A DNA stretch of 64,000 nucleotides from Yoonia maritima (GTDB lineage: Bacteria > Pseudomonadota > Alphaproteobacteria > Rhodobacterales > Rhodobacteraceae): positions 1 to 64,000 of the forward strand of contig NZ_PVTP01000006.1 in NCBI RefSeq assembly GCF_003003285.1, read 5' to 3'. The notes under the pieces were generated by a model, which ran no database searches, was not told where the DNA came from, and worked only from the letters and a program-made list of their open reading frames with translations. Shown in pieces: positions 50,003-59,988 of the stretch; the first letter of the stretch is position 1; every line of letters starts with the position of its first letter. The position numbers were made by a program, and so were the translations under genes.

Positions 50003-52299
50003 GCGTCGCAAAACCCCTTCCGCATGATGCGGCCAAACTGCACGTGACGGGCGCTGCCCGCTATATCGACGACATTCCGACACCTGCAAATGCGCTACAC
50101 TTGGCGTTCGGCATGTCCGAAATCGCGCGTGGCAGCTATACCATGAACCTAGACGCCGTTCGCGCAGCCCCCGGCGTGGTCGCTGTGCTTACCGCCGATG
50201 ACCTGCCCTTTGCCAATGATGTGTCGCCCTCTGTCCATGACGAACCGTTCCTCGCGACGGGTGCGGTACATTATCTGGGTCAGCCGCTATTCTTGGTCGT
50301 CGCTGACAGCCACCTGAACGCGCGCAAGGCTGCACGGCTTGGCACTGTCAACTATACTGAAGAAACGCCAATCCTGACGATTGATGAGGCGCTTGCCGCC
50401 AACAGCCGCTTCGAAGAAGGCCCAGTTATCTGGAAAAAAGGCGACGTTGATACCGCGCTGTCAAATGCCCCGCTCCAGTTGCGTGGCAGCATCACGATGG
50501 GCGGCCAAGAACATTTCTACCTCGAAGGTCAGGCCGCCCTCGCATTTCCGCAAGAGGGCGGCGATATGCTCGTCCACAGTTCCACCCAGCATCCCACCGA
50601 AATCCAACACAAAGTGGCAGAGGCGCTTGGGGTTCCAATGCACTCCGTACGCGTCGAAGTCCGGCGCATGGGTGGTGGCTTTGGTGGCAAAGAAAGCCAA
50701 GGTAACGCGTTAGCCGTCGCTTGCGCCGTCGCTGCGCGGGCGCTCGGTCGCCCCTGCAAAATGCGTTACGACCGCGACGATGACATGATGATCACGGGCA
50801 AGCGGCATGACTTCCGGATCGACTATGTCGCTGGCTATGATGACACTGGCAAACTCAGCGGCGTTGATTTCACACAGGCCACGCGTTGTGGCTGGGCGCA
50901 AGACCTATCGCTCCCTGTTGCGGACCGCGCCATGTTGCACGCCGACAATGCCTACAACTTGCCAGCAGTGCGCATCACGTCCCACCGTCTAAAAACCAAC
51001 ACGCAATCTGCGACCGCCTATCGCGGGTTCGGTGGCCCCCAAGGGGTGCTCGGCATTGAACGGGTGATGGACCATATCGCAAGCGAACTCGGGATCGATC
51101 CCGTCCTTGTGCGGCAACGCAACTACTACGCGGCGGCAGACCGTAGGGTGGATCTTGATCCACCCGCCCCCCAGACTACGCCGTATCACATGCCGGTCAC
51201 TGATTTCATCCTGAACGAGATGACGGAACGGCTGATTGAAACGTCAGATTACAAAAAACGACGCGAAGCCATTGCACAATGGAACGCCGACCAACCGATC
51301 CTGAAAAAAGGGATCGCGATCAGCCCGGTCAAATTCGGCATCTCCTTTACCCTGTCGCACCTGAACCAAGCCGGGGCGCTGGTGCATGTCTACCAAGACG
51401 GCTCTGTTCATATGAACCATGGCGGCACAGAAATGGGCCAAGGGCTGTTTCAAAAGATCGCGCAGGTCGCCGCCAGCCGTTTTGGCATTGATGTCAGCGC
51501 GGTCAAGATCACCGCGACCGATACGGGCAAAGTACCGAACACGTCAGCCACGGCAGCGTCGTCAGGGTCCGACCTAAACGGTATGGCAGTCGCGAACGCC
51601 TGCGACACAATCCGCGACCGGATCGCCGCATGCCTCGCCGAACTGCATCAAAGCCGGACAGAGGACGTGCTGTTCGAAGAGGGCCAAGTCACCGTTGCAG
51701 GCGAAACCATGTCCTTCGCGCAGGCCGCAATGACCGCCTATCAAAACCGGGTCAGCCTATCGGCCACAGGTTTTTACAAAACACCGGGTCTTGCTTGGGA
51801 TAGGACCAAAGGCACTGGCACACCATTCTTTTACTTCGCACAAGGGGCCTCCGTCACCGAGGTCGTCATCGACACGCTGACTGGCGAAAACCGGATTCTA
51901 CGCACAGATATCCTGCATGACGCGGGCGCATCACTAAACCCCGCCTTGGATATCGGTCAGGTCGAGGGCGGCTATGTCCAAGGCGCAGGTTGGCTAACGA
52001 CAGAAGAGCTCGTTTGGGATGACAAGGGGCGGCTGCGGACCCACGCACCATCAACCTATAAAATCCCGGCCTGTTCAGATCGGCCTGATGTGTTCAATGT
52101 CGAGCTGTGGGATGAACCAAACCCCGCTCAGACGATCTATCGTTCCAAAGCGGTGGGCGAACCACCGTTCATGCTGGGCATATCCGCATTCTTAGCACTT
52201 TCCGATGCGATCGGTGCCTGCGGTCCGAACTACGCCGACCTTCAGGCCCCTGCGACTGCCGAAGAAGTCTTGAAGGCGATCCACAGGGCACGCGGATGA
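49999..52299 (+). CDS. xdhB: Xanthine dehydrogenase molybdenum subunit
   Basis: 766 residues, full length. Molybdopterin and substrate motifs: [38 protein letters not shown] (the Arg that orients xanthine) and the catalytic Glu in [13 protein letters not shown]. The conservation of Arg and Glu supports a purine substrate (hypoxanthine to urate). Coupled to xdhA and xdhC by ATGA overlaps. Confidence 0.95.
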   Translation: MSVAKPLPHDAAKLHVTGAARYIDDIPTPANALHLAFGMSEIARGSYTMNLDAVRAAPGVVAVLTADDLPFANDVSPSVHDEPFLATGAVHYLGQPLFLVVADSHLNARKAARLGTVNYTEETPILTIDEALAANSRFEEGPVIWKKGDVDTALSNAPLQLRGSITMGGQEHFYLEGQAALAFPQEGGDMLVHSSTQHPTEIQHKVAEALGVPMHSVRVEVRRMGGGFGGKESQGNALAVACAVAARALGRPCKMRYDRDDDMMITGKRHDFRIDYVAGYDDTGKLSGVDFTQATRCGWAQDLSLPVADRAMLHADNAYNLPAVRITSHRLKTNTQSATAYRGFGGPQGVLGIERVMDHIASELGIDPVLVRQRNYYAAADRRVDLDPPAPQTTPYHMPVTDFILNEMTERLIETSDYKKRREAIAQWNADQPILKKGIAISPVKFGISFTLSHLNQAGALVHVYQDGSVHMNHGGTEMGQGLFQKIAQVAASRFGIDVSAVKITATDTGKVPNTSATAASSGSDLNGMAVANACDTIRDRIAACLAELHQSRTEDVLFEEGQVTVAGETMSFAQAAMTAYQNRVSLSATGFYKTPGLAWDRTKGTGTPFFYFAQGASVTEVVIDTLTGENRILRTDILHDAGASLNPALDIGQVEGGYVQGAGWLTTEELVWDDKGRLRTHAPSTYKIPACSDRPDVFNVELWDEPNPAQTIYRSKAVGEPPFMLGISAFLALSDAIGACGPNYADLQAPATAEEVLKAIHRARG

Positions 52300-53036
52300 C
52301 CAACGGCATTCGGATCACCATTACCAAAACCGCCGGGTCAACGCCCCGCGATGCTGGCACACAAATGATGGTCTGGCCGGATAGGACCGAAGGCACCATC
52401 GGTGGTGGGCGGCTCGAATGGGATGCAATTGCCGAAGCCCGCAGCATGCTGATGAACGGGCAAACAACGCAAACCCGCACGATCCCACTGGGGCCCGGAC
52501 TTGGACAATGTTGCGGCGGGTCCGTGACGCTGTCGTGGGAACGTGCTGATGGCATGATCGCAGGCCAAGCACGACCACTTTGGATCTACGGCGCGGGCCA
52601 TGTCGGTCGGGCCATCGTCAATGTCATGGCCCCCCTGCCCGATTTTACGATCACTTGGGTAGACACCAGCGCAGATCGGTTTCCCAAAACAGAGACCACG
52701 ACATTGGTCGCGAACGATCCATCCCAAGTCGTCAAACACGCGCCCGACGATGCAGATCACCTGATCCTGACTTACAGCCACGACATGGACCTCGCGCTGT
52801 GCCATGCGATTCTATCACGTGACTTTCACAACGCCGGACTCATTGGATCAGCGACGAAATGGGCACGTTTTCGGACACGGCTCGCCGCATTGGGGCACGC
52901 GCCGGAACATATTTCGCGCATCGCGTGTCCAATCGGCGATCCATCTCTTGGGAAACACCCGGCGGCCCTTGCGCTTGGCGTCGCAACCGCGATGATCGCG
53001 CCGCAAACGCACCGGACCAAGGACCGTACCGCATGA
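52296..53036 (+). CDS. xdhC: Xanthine dehydrogenase accessory protein (molybdenum cofactor sulphuration/insertion)
   Basis: 246 residues. TAGSTPRDAGTQMMV, LGPGLGQCCGGSVTLSWE and a Rossmann segment LWIYGAGHVGRAIVNVM; ends with SRIACPIGDPSLGKHPAALALG. XdhC binds the molybdenum cofactor, promotes its sulphuration and inserts it into XdhB. Coupled by ATGA to the following ABC ATPase. Confidence 0.95.
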   Translation: MTNGIRITITKTAGSTPRDAGTQMMVWPDRTEGTIGGGRLEWDAIAEARSMLMNGQTTQTRTIPLGPGLGQCCGGSVTLSWERADGMIAGQARPLWIYGAGHVGRAIVNVMAPLPDFTITWVDTSADRFPKTETTTLVANDPSQVVKHAPDDADHLILTYSHDMDLALCHAILSRDFHNAGLIGSATKWARFRTRLAALGHAPEHISRIACPIGDPSLGKHPAALALGVATAMIAPQTHRTKDRTA

Positions 53037-54556
53037 ACCAGCCATTGCTTGCCCTGTCCGGGCTGACCAAAGCCTACCCCGGTGTAGTCGCCAACAAAGA
53101 TGTGTCGTTCGAAATCGCACCCGGCGAAGTCCACGCGCTGCTTGGTGAAAACGGCGCGGGCAAGTCGACATTGGTCAAAACGATCTATGGGCTGGTGAAA
53201 CCCGATAGCGGCACCATGACCCTGAACGGCGCCCCCTATGCGCCTGCCGAACCACGCGCAGCCCGCGCATCAGGCGTGGCCATGGTGTTCCAGCATTTTT
53301 CGCTATTCGACGCGATGAACGTGGCCGAAAACATCGCACTTGGTATGGAAAACCCACCGCCCCAACGCGAGATCGCAGAACGCGTGCGTGCCGTTTCCGA
53401 CCAATATGGGTTACCGCTTGATCCTTCTCGGATCGTTGGTGAATTGTCAGCCGGTGAACGCCAGCGGGTGGAAATCATTCGCTGCCTGCTGCAAGACCCA
53501 AAACTGCTAATCATGGATGAACCCACCTCGGTTCTGACCCCGCAAGAGGTCGACATCCTATTCAAGACCCTGCGCAAGCTAAGCGCCGAAGGCACCGCGA
53601 TCTTGTACATCTCGCATAAGCTCGAAGAAATTCGGGCGCTGTGTGAAAACGCGACTGTGCTGCGGTTGGGCCAAGTCGTTGGCACCTGTGATCCACGCGA
53701 GACAAGCGCACGCGATATGGCAGAGCTGATGGTAGGGTCCGCCCTGCTTGTGCCTGAACGCGCGGCACGCCCAACAGGCGAAACGGTCCTGTCACTTCAG
53801 GGACTGTCGGCAAAGGCACCGCACCGATTTGGCACCGCCCTACGCGATATTTCGATTGAGGTGCAAAAAGGCGAAGTTCTGGGAATTGGTGGCGTTGCAG
53901 GCAACGGCCAAGACGAATTGGTCGCAGCCCTATCCGGCGAAATGCGTACCGCCAAAGGCATGGTAAATTATCAAGGACAAAGCATTAGCCAGCTTGGGCC
54001 CAACGCCCGGCGTAAGCTTGGTCTTCTAACCGCACCAGAAGAACGGATGGGCCACGCCGCTGCCCCCGACATGAGCCTAACCGAAAACGCCGTTCTGACC
54101 GCGACAACGCGCCAGAAACTGGCCAATAAAGGTTTCGTAAACTGGCGCAAGGCACGCAGCTTTGCTGAGGAAGTCATCAGCACCTTTGACGTGCGCACCC
54201 CCGGCCCACAAAATGCAGCGCGATCATTGTCTGGCGGGAACCTGCAGAAATTCGTGATCGGCCGCGAGATCATGCAAACCCCTGATGTTTTGGTAGTAAA
54301 CCAGCCAACATGGGGTGTTGACGCGTCGGCAGCAGCATCTATTCGTCAGGCACTTCTTGATCTGGCCGCCAAAGGCACCGCCGTGATCTGTATTTCGCAA
54401 GACTTGGACGAACTGATGGAAATCTCTGACCGCTTTGCCGCGCTAAACGAAGGCCGGCTATCAGCCCCACGCCCAGCGCAGGGCCTCACGGTCGAAGAAA
54501 TCGGCCTGATGCTTGGTGGTGCGCATGACATGGAGATCGCCCATGTTGACGCTTGA
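53033..54556 (+). CDS. ABC ATPase of BMP-type (purine nucleoside-like) importer
   Basis: 507 residues with two ATPase halves. First half: Walker A GENGAGKST, signature LSAGERQR, Walker B LLIMDEPTSVLTPQE. Second half is degenerate: VAGNGQDELVAAL, LSGGNLQKFVIGREI and VLVVNQPTWGVD. This is the MglA/YufO class of BMP importers. The start at 53033 overlaps xdhC. With xdh it suggests uptake of purine nucleosides or bases. Confidence 0.93.
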   Translation: MNQPLLALSGLTKAYPGVVANKDVSFEIAPGEVHALLGENGAGKSTLVKTIYGLVKPDSGTMTLNGAPYAPAEPRAARASGVAMVFQHFSLFDAMNVAENIALGMENPPPQREIAERVRAVSDQYGLPLDPSRIVGELSAGERQRVEIIRCLLQDPKLLIMDEPTSVLTPQEVDILFKTLRKLSAEGTAILYISHKLEEIRALCENATVLRLGQVVGTCDPRETSARDMAELMVGSALLVPERAARPTGETVLSLQGLSAKAPHRFGTALRDISIEVQKGEVLGIGGVAGNGQDELVAALSGEMRTAKGMVNYQGQSISQLGPNARRKLGLLTAPEERMGHAAAPDMSLTENAVLTATTRQKLANKGFVNWRKARSFAEEVISTFDVRTPGPQNAARSLSGGNLQKFVIGREIMQTPDVLVVNQPTWGVDASAAASIRQALLDLAAKGTAVICISQDLDELMEISDRFAALNEGRLSAPRPAQGLTVEEIGLMLGGAHDMEIAHVDA

Positions 54557-55623
54557 AAAACGTGCGCAGCCTTCGCGCGTCTGGACACTGGCCGCCCCAA
54601 TCTTTGCAGTATTGCTGACGATGATATGTGGTGGGCTATTGTTTGCGGCGCTGGGCAAGGACCCGTTCGAAACCATCCGCACGATTTTCTTTGACCCATT
54701 GTTTTCTGAATTTGCGTGGTTCTACCGCCCACAACTTTTGATCAAGGGCGCACCGCTTGTGCTGATCGCGATTGGGCTATCCTTTGGCTTTCGCGCAGGT
54801 ATTTGGAACATCGGCGCCGAAGGTCAGTATATCGTCGGTGCAATTTGCGGCGCAGCTGTTGGGCTGGCGTTTTACCCAACTGAATCGATCTTTATCTTTC
54901 CTCTGATGATTGTTGCTGGGGTGTTGGGTGGCACGCTTTGGGCGCTGATCCCAGGGATTTTGAAAGTCAAATTCGACACGAATGAAATCTTAGTGTCGCT
55001 TATGCTCGTCTATGTGGCAGAACAATTACTGGCATCTATGGCGCTGGGCACACTGCGTAACCCTGATGGCATGGGCTTTCCGGGATCGCGCAACTTAGCC
55101 AAATACGACAGCGCCACCAGTTGGATATCAGAGATATGTAGGCATGCATTGGGGCGTTGTCGTTGCCCTGATCGCTGTCATCTTTGCCTATGTGACGCTG
55201 TCGCGCCATCTGTTTGGTTTTAATGTCCGCCTCGCCGGGCAAAGCCCGCGCGCCGCTCGCTTTGCTGGCGTGAACCCCAGCACCTTAGTGCTGATCTGTA
55301 TGGGTATTTCGGGCGGTCTTGCTGGCGCCGCGGGCCTATTCGAGGTCGCAGGCCCTGCTGGGCAGATCAGCATTGATTTCAACGTCGGCTACGGGTTCAC
55401 AGCGATTATTGTCGCCTTTCTCGGTCGTCTTCACCCTATTGGCATTTTGCTAGCTGCAGGCCTGATGGCCCTCACCTACATCGGGGGCGAGATCGCCCAA
55501 TCCAACCTTGGCCTACCCGGCGCAGCGATCCAACTGATGCAAGGGATGCTGCTGTTCTTCTTGTTGATGGTGGATGTTTTGACAAATTACCGCGTGCGGT
55601 TTGGCAAGGGGGCAATCGCCTAA
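54543..55623 (+). pseudogene. ABC permease of BMP-type importer, split by a frameshift
   Basis: The first part (ATG 54543) reads a typical BMP-importer permease, IGLSFGFRAGIWNIGAEGQY, KVKFDTNEILVSLMLVYVAEQ, to about SATSWISEI near 55134. The rest of the same protein, MHWGVVVALIAVIFAYVT onward, continues in the next frame from about 55144 to the stop at 55623. One extra base around 55134-55140 (GAGATATGTAGGCATG) accounts for it; with one base fewer the reading is SEIVGMHW. Everything else in the operon is intact, so this is either a recent inactivating mutation or a sequencing error. No long homopolymer lies at the site. Confidence 0.85.
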
Positions 55624-56537
55624 TGGACTGGACCGCAATCAACCCCATCCTGTTGCTTGCGTCACTAATGGTGGCAGCAACTCCAATCATATTGGCGTCA
55701 GTCGGCGAATTGATCGTTGAACGCGCTGGCGTTCTGAACCTTGGCGTCGAAGGTATGATGATCACCGGTGCTGTTTGCGGGTTTATCGTTGCGGTCAATA
55801 CCGGGTCTCCCGTGCTTGGCTTTATTGGTGCCGCGATCGGTGGTGCGATGCTGTCACTGCTGTTTGGCTTCCTCACCCAATTTCTATTATCGAACCAAGT
55901 CGCCACTGGTCTTGCGCTCACGCTATTTGGGCTAGGCCTGTCGGCGTTGATGGGGCAAAGCTATATCGGGATCAAAGCCCCGGATTTCCCTGATTGGCAC
56001 ATTCCGTTGCTTGGCGATATTCCAGTTATTGGCCCAATCGTGTTTCAGCATGATCCAATGGTCTACGTTGGGCTGTTACTCGTCGTCGTCGTATGGGCGT
56101 TTCTGAAATACAGCCGCGCGGGATTGATCCTGCGTGCCGTCGGTGAAAACCACGAAGCAGCACATGCCTTGGGTTATCACGTGGTCCGCGTGCGGATGCT
56201 TGCCATTATGTTTGGCGGGGCCTGTGCTGGACTTGGTGGGGCTTACCTTAGCCTTGTCCGCGTGCCGCAATGGACCGAAGGCATGACCGCCGGCGCGGGC
56301 TGGATCGCACTTGCGATTGTGGTCTTTGCAAGCTGGAAACCACTGCGGCTTTTGCTTGGCGCCTATTTGTTTGGCGGCGTGACCGTGTTGCAGCTAAACT
56401 TACAAGCAGCCGGGATGGCGATCCCGGTAGAATATCTTTCCATGTCGCCGTATCTGGCAACAATAGCCGTTCTGGTTATTATGCGTGCTGGACGGGCGCC
56501 GGGATCACTGGGCCAATCTTTCCATGCCTCACGTTGA
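55623..56537 (+). CDS. ABC permease of BMP-type importer (second subunit)
   Basis: 304 residues with about eight membrane helices: ELIVERAGVLNLGVEGMMI, ATGLALTLFGLGLSALMG, RAVGENHEAAHALGYHVVRV. YufQ/NupC-like partner of the frameshifted permease. Starts in a TAATG junction. Confidence 0.93.
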   Translation: MDWTAINPILLLASLMVAATPIILASVGELIVERAGVLNLGVEGMMITGAVCGFIVAVNTGSPVLGFIGAAIGGAMLSLLFGFLTQFLLSNQVATGLALTLFGLGLSALMGQSYIGIKAPDFPDWHIPLLGDIPVIGPIVFQHDPMVYVGLLLVVVVWAFLKYSRAGLILRAVGENHEAAHALGYHVVRVRMLAIMFGGACAGLGGAYLSLVRVPQWTEGMTAGAGWIALAIVVFASWKPLRLLLGAYLFGGVTVLQLNLQAAGMAIPVEYLSMSPYLATIAVLVIMRAGRAPGSLGQSFHASR

Positions 56538-56561
56538 GGCGTCACCACCAAGGGGATGAGT

Positions 56562-57635
56562 ATGACTATCAAATCAATTATGGCCGGGGCAACATTTGCC
56601 GCAAGCCTTAGCACAGCAGCCTTTGCTGAAGATCCAACGAAGGTTGGCTTTATCTACGTCGGCCCCGTGGGCGACGGCGGCTGGACATACGAACACGATC
56701 AAGGGCGTCTTGCCGTAGAAGAAGCATTCGGCGATGCAGTTGAAACTGTCTACGTTGAAAACGTACCAGAAGGCGCTGACGCAGAACGCGTTCTACAGCA
56801 AATGGCACTTGGCGGTGCTGACCTGATCTTTACAACGTCGTTCGGCTACATGGACCCAACGATCAACGTTGCAGAAAAATTCCCTGACGTGAAGTTCGAG
56901 CACGCGACTGGCTATAAGCAAGCCGACAACGTGTCCGTCTATTCTGCACGTTTCTACGAAGGCCGTGCTGTTCAGGGCCACATCGCTGGTCACATGACCG
57001 AAAGCAACGTCATCGGCTACATCGGGTCTTTCCCAATCCCCGAGGTTATCCGCGGCATCAACTCTGCTTACATCCACGCTAAGGCTGTAAACCCTGACGT
57101 CGAATTCAAAGTGGTCTGGGCCTACACATGGTTTGACCCTGCAAAAGAAGCCGAAGCAGCAACTGTTCTGATCGAACAAGGCGCTGACGTGATCCTGCAG
57201 CACACAGACTCAACTGCACCACAGGCCGCAGCGCAGGCGGCTGGCAATGTCGTGACCTTCGGCCAGGCGTCTGACATGGCTGAATTCGGTCCATTTCCAC
57301 GCGTATCTTCGATCATCGACAACTGGGGCCCATACTATGTTGCGCGCACCCAAGCCGTCATGGACGGCACATGGGAAAGCACAAACACATGGGATGGTAT
57401 CGGCGCTGGCATGGTTGGCATCGGTGAAATCACCGACGCAGTACCTGCAGACGTAAAAGCATCCGCAGAAGCCCTGCGCGATAGCCTTGCTTCTGGCGAA
57501 TACCACGCGTTCACTGGCCCGCTGAACAAGCAAGACGGCACAGCATGGTTGGCTGAAGGCGAAACTGCAGACGATGGTACTCTTGCAGGCATGAATTTCT
57601 ACGTTGAAGGCCTGACTGGCGATATCCCGCAGTAA
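56562..57635 (+). CDS. BMP-family substrate-binding lipoprotein-like protein
   Basis: 357 residues from the ATG at 56562 (AGGGG 6 bases before; an ATG at 56556 lies too close). Signal peptide of Sec type without lipobox cysteine. BMP pattern: KVGFIYVGPVGDGGWTYEHD, ADLIFTTSFGYMDP, VIGYIGSFPIPEVIRGINSA, GADVILQHTDSTAPQAAAQ. Closest in style to purine/adenine-nucleoside binding proteins of PnrA/Med type. Last gene of the xdh operon; followed by a strong terminator. Confidence 0.9.
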   Translation: MTIKSIMAGATFAASLSTAAFAEDPTKVGFIYVGPVGDGGWTYEHDQGRLAVEEAFGDAVETVYVENVPEGADAERVLQQMALGGADLIFTTSFGYMDPTINVAEKFPDVKFEHATGYKQADNVSVYSARFYEGRAVQGHIAGHMTESNVIGYIGSFPIPEVIRGINSAYIHAKAVNPDVEFKVVWAYTWFDPAKEAEAATVLIEQGADVILQHTDSTAPQAAAQAAGNVVTFGQASDMAEFGPFPRVSSIIDNWGPYYVARTQAVMDGTWESTNTWDGIGAGMVGIGEITDAVPADVKASAEALRDSLASGEYHAFTGPLNKQDGTAWLAEGETADDGTLAGMNFYVEGLTGDIPQ

Positions 57636-57655
57636 ATCTGCAACTAATGATCTGG

Positions 57656-57684
57656 AAAAGCCCCGTCTTTGGCGGGGCTTTTTT
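57656..57684 (+). terminator. Rho-independent terminator of the xdh/BMP operon
   Basis: AAAAGCCCCG (57656-57665) pairs with CGGGGCTTTT (57673-57682), loop TCTTTGG, T-tract to 57684. Confidence 0.95.
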
Positions 57685-58188
57685 GCATTTTCAGTACAAA
57701 ACACGGTCAGCCAGCAGGCGAAAAACTGCGAGTCAGTACGGGTTTAGATGATTTTTGCGAGCATATATTGTGGCTATCGCAAATCACGCGGCCACATTTG
57801 GGACACAAAAACAATTTTAGGTTGTGCGTTTTGGAGGGTGTAAGTGGTGTGATTATTTAGCAACCCAAATCGCATCGGACAGCGGCATTGCTTTATAGCG
57901 AAGCCCCACCTGCAGCTTTTGTGCAAAATACAGAATTAATTGCATTTCTGGCAATTGCAATTGTCTAAACGATTTTAGTTCCTCTCCCCAATTTAATAAC
58001 GCCTCGCGTAAGGGGGAAAATGTAAATTTTTTCGTCCATAGTTAATGCGCTGATAAAAACGCAACCAAAAGCTGAAAGCACAATAAGGCAATCGACTTAC
58101 ACAAAAGTACAGGTTGTTTTTAAGGGAGGAAGGCGGGAAACCGCCTACTGTAAAGCGTACACATCTCAATGAGTTATGGAGAGAATTT
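57685..58188 (+). promoter_or_regulatory. Long AT-rich leader region of the PstS-OmpA gene
   Basis: 504 bases without a credible gene. Features: a repeated AATTGCA/TGCAATT theme (about 57935-57965), and close to the gene a perfect hairpin AGGCGG-GAAA-CCGCCT with a GNRA-type tetraloop (58131-58146), 43 bases before the ATG. The ribosome-binding site TGGAGAGA lies shortly before the ATG. A structured 5' leader is likely; no known riboswitch is recognised. Confidence 0.45.
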
Positions 58189-59781
58189 ATGGACCTGACC
58201 GTCTACAAGAAATACAAGAACCTAGTATCATCTTTCGCCCTGTCAGCAGCACTTATTACGCCCGCTGCAACAATGGCTGGTGAAGTTACATTGAAATCTG
58301 CCGATGGTACTGTGAACCTAGTAGGCGAATTTATTGAATTTACAGACAACAACTATGTTATCCGCACAGGTCTTGGTGACCTGCGCATCTCCGCGTCTCG
58401 CGTAAGCTGTGCTGGCGCAGACTGCCCAGACTTTGGCTCAACCGACGCAGACATCACAATCGCCGGTTCTGACGCGATCGGTACAGGAGTTATGCCGCTA
58501 CTTATGTCTGGATACGGCGCAAGTCTTGGCGCTGAAGCAACACAAACCGCGACTGGCGTTGACGGTCAGTTCATCACCGAGATGGTTGGCGACGAAGGTT
58601 TTGGCGATCCGATGGGATCCTACCTTGTTTCCTCAACAAGCTCTGGCGATGCATTCCGCACCTTGCTTGACCGCACATCGCAAGTTGGCATGTCGGCACG
58701 ACGCATCACGCCTGACGAAGCACGCGCCCTGCGCGCTGACGGCGCTGGCAACATGGTCAGCACGGATAGCGAACACATCATTGCCGTCGATAGCCTTGTT
58801 GTAATCACCCACCCAAACAACCCAGTAAAATCCATTACTTTGGAGCAACTGCGCGACATCTATAACGGCAGCATCACCAACTGGTCCGAAGTTGGCGGGG
58901 AAAATGCGGCAATCACGCTTGTTGACCGCGCGGTCGACTCTGGCACACGCGAAGTGTTTATGAACGGTGTGTATGGCGATCAAGCACCTGCACCATTGGC
59001 CGACACAATCGTCGCAGCCGACAACAACCAAATGGCTGCACAGGTTAACGCAGACGAAACTGCAATCGGGTTTGTGGGCTACGCATTCCAACGTGGTGCA
59101 AGCGCGCTGTCATTGGTCAACGACTGTGGCCTAACAATGATCCCAGACGCATTTTCGGCACGTACAGAGGAATACGCACTACAGCGCCTTATGTACCTTT
59201 ACACACGTGACGACACTGCCGACGAAGCAACAATGGATTTCATCCACTACGCTGAATCATCCGCCGCAGACGAAGTCATCGCCAAAGCTGGGTTTATCGA
59301 CCTTGGTATTGATCGTCGCGAACAAGCGCTCGACGGTGATCGTGCACGTGCCCTGCTCAACCCAAATGTCGACGCATACGAAGGCGGCTTCATGCGCGAA
59401 ATGCTGTCACAGATGGTTGACTATGATCGCCTGTCCACAACATTCCGCTTCCGCACTGGGTCGCAAAATCTCGACCAACGTGGTGTCTTAAACCTAGAGC
59501 GTCTGGCCGATTTCCTAGAAACGCAGCCAGAAGGCACAAAAATCTTATTTGTCGGCTTTACCGATGATGTGGGTGCATTTGACAGCAACCGTTCACTGTC
59601 TCAGTCACGTGCGGAACAGGTTCGCGCAGAACTACAAAACGTCGCCGGTGACCGCCTGACAAACATCGAAATGGCGACAGCAGGCTACGGCGAAATCGCA
59701 CCATCTGCCTGTAACACTTCGGAAAACGAACGCCAGATCAACCGCCGCGTTGAGGTATGGATCGAAGCCGCTAACGGCTAA
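58189..59781 (+). CDS. PstS-like periplasmic binding domain fused to OmpA peptidoglycan-binding domain
   Basis: 530 residues from the ATG at 58189. Signal peptide (to about 37, TMAGEV), a short beta domain (about 38-85, LVGEFIEFTDNNYVIRTGLG with paired cysteines SCAGADC), a phosphate-binding-protein-like fold (about 90-385: TIAGSDAIGTGVMPLLMSGY, SLVVITHPNNPVKSITLEQL, IYNGSITNWSEVGG, SGTREVFMNGVYG) and a C-terminal OmpA domain (LADFLETQPEGTKILFVGFT, SLSQSRAEQVRAEL, ENERQINRRVEVWIE). It is probably anchored to peptidoglycan. There are no Pst permease genes nearby, so a sensor or scavenger role fits better than transport. Ligand may be phosphate or another oxyanion. Confidence 0.88.
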   Translation: MDLTVYKKYKNLVSSFALSAALITPAATMAGEVTLKSADGTVNLVGEFIEFTDNNYVIRTGLGDLRISASRVSCAGADCPDFGSTDADITIAGSDAIGTGVMPLLMSGYGASLGAEATQTATGVDGQFITEMVGDEGFGDPMGSYLVSSTSSGDAFRTLLDRTSQVGMSARRITPDEARALRADGAGNMVSTDSEHIIAVDSLVVITHPNNPVKSITLEQLRDIYNGSITNWSEVGGENAAITLVDRAVDSGTREVFMNGVYGDQAPAPLADTIVAADNNQMAAQVNADETAIGFVGYAFQRGASALSLVNDCGLTMIPDAFSARTEEYALQRLMYLYTRDDTADEATMDFIHYAESSAADEVIAKAGFIDLGIDRREQALDGDRARALLNPNVDAYEGGFMREMLSQMVDYDRLSTTFRFRTGSQNLDQRGVLNLERLADFLETQPEGTKILFVGFTDDVGAFDSNRSLSQSRAEQVRAELQNVAGDRLTNIEMATAGYGEIAPSACNTSENERQINRRVEVWIEAANG

Positions 59782-59790
59782 GCGTACGCA

Positions 59791-59818
59791 TGCGGGCGCA
59801 AGTACACCAGCGCCCGCA
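59791..59818. other. Strong hairpin without T-tract after the PstS-OmpA gene
   Basis: TGCGGGCGC (59791-59799) is a perfect 9-base complement of GCGCCCGCA (59810-59818), 10-base loop, starting 9 bases after the stop. There is no T-run after it, so it may stabilise the 3' end or let some transcription through to the next gene. Confidence 0.7.
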
Positions 59819-59988
59819 CACCTAGCTGCACTTTCTTCGCGATAACACGCAGCAACGTTTCTTTGCTTGACCCTATCAAAGCTCCAACTTTGACCAAAGT
59901 TACAGCCTTTGCAGCGTCAAGAAATCCATAAACACGACCGACAGCCGCAATCTACGTGCTGCCCCGGTCGGACGCATAGGAGTTCACA

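Noticed and set aside
52859-53032. 58-codon N-terminal extension of the BMP-type ABC ATPase
   Set aside because: It lies within xdhC in another frame; the ATGA junction at 53033 with AAGGACC upstream and the family N-terminus fit the later start.
57669-57860. Short rightward open frame after the xdh operon terminator
   Set aside because: It starts inside the terminator stem and has no ribosome-binding site or plausible protein features.
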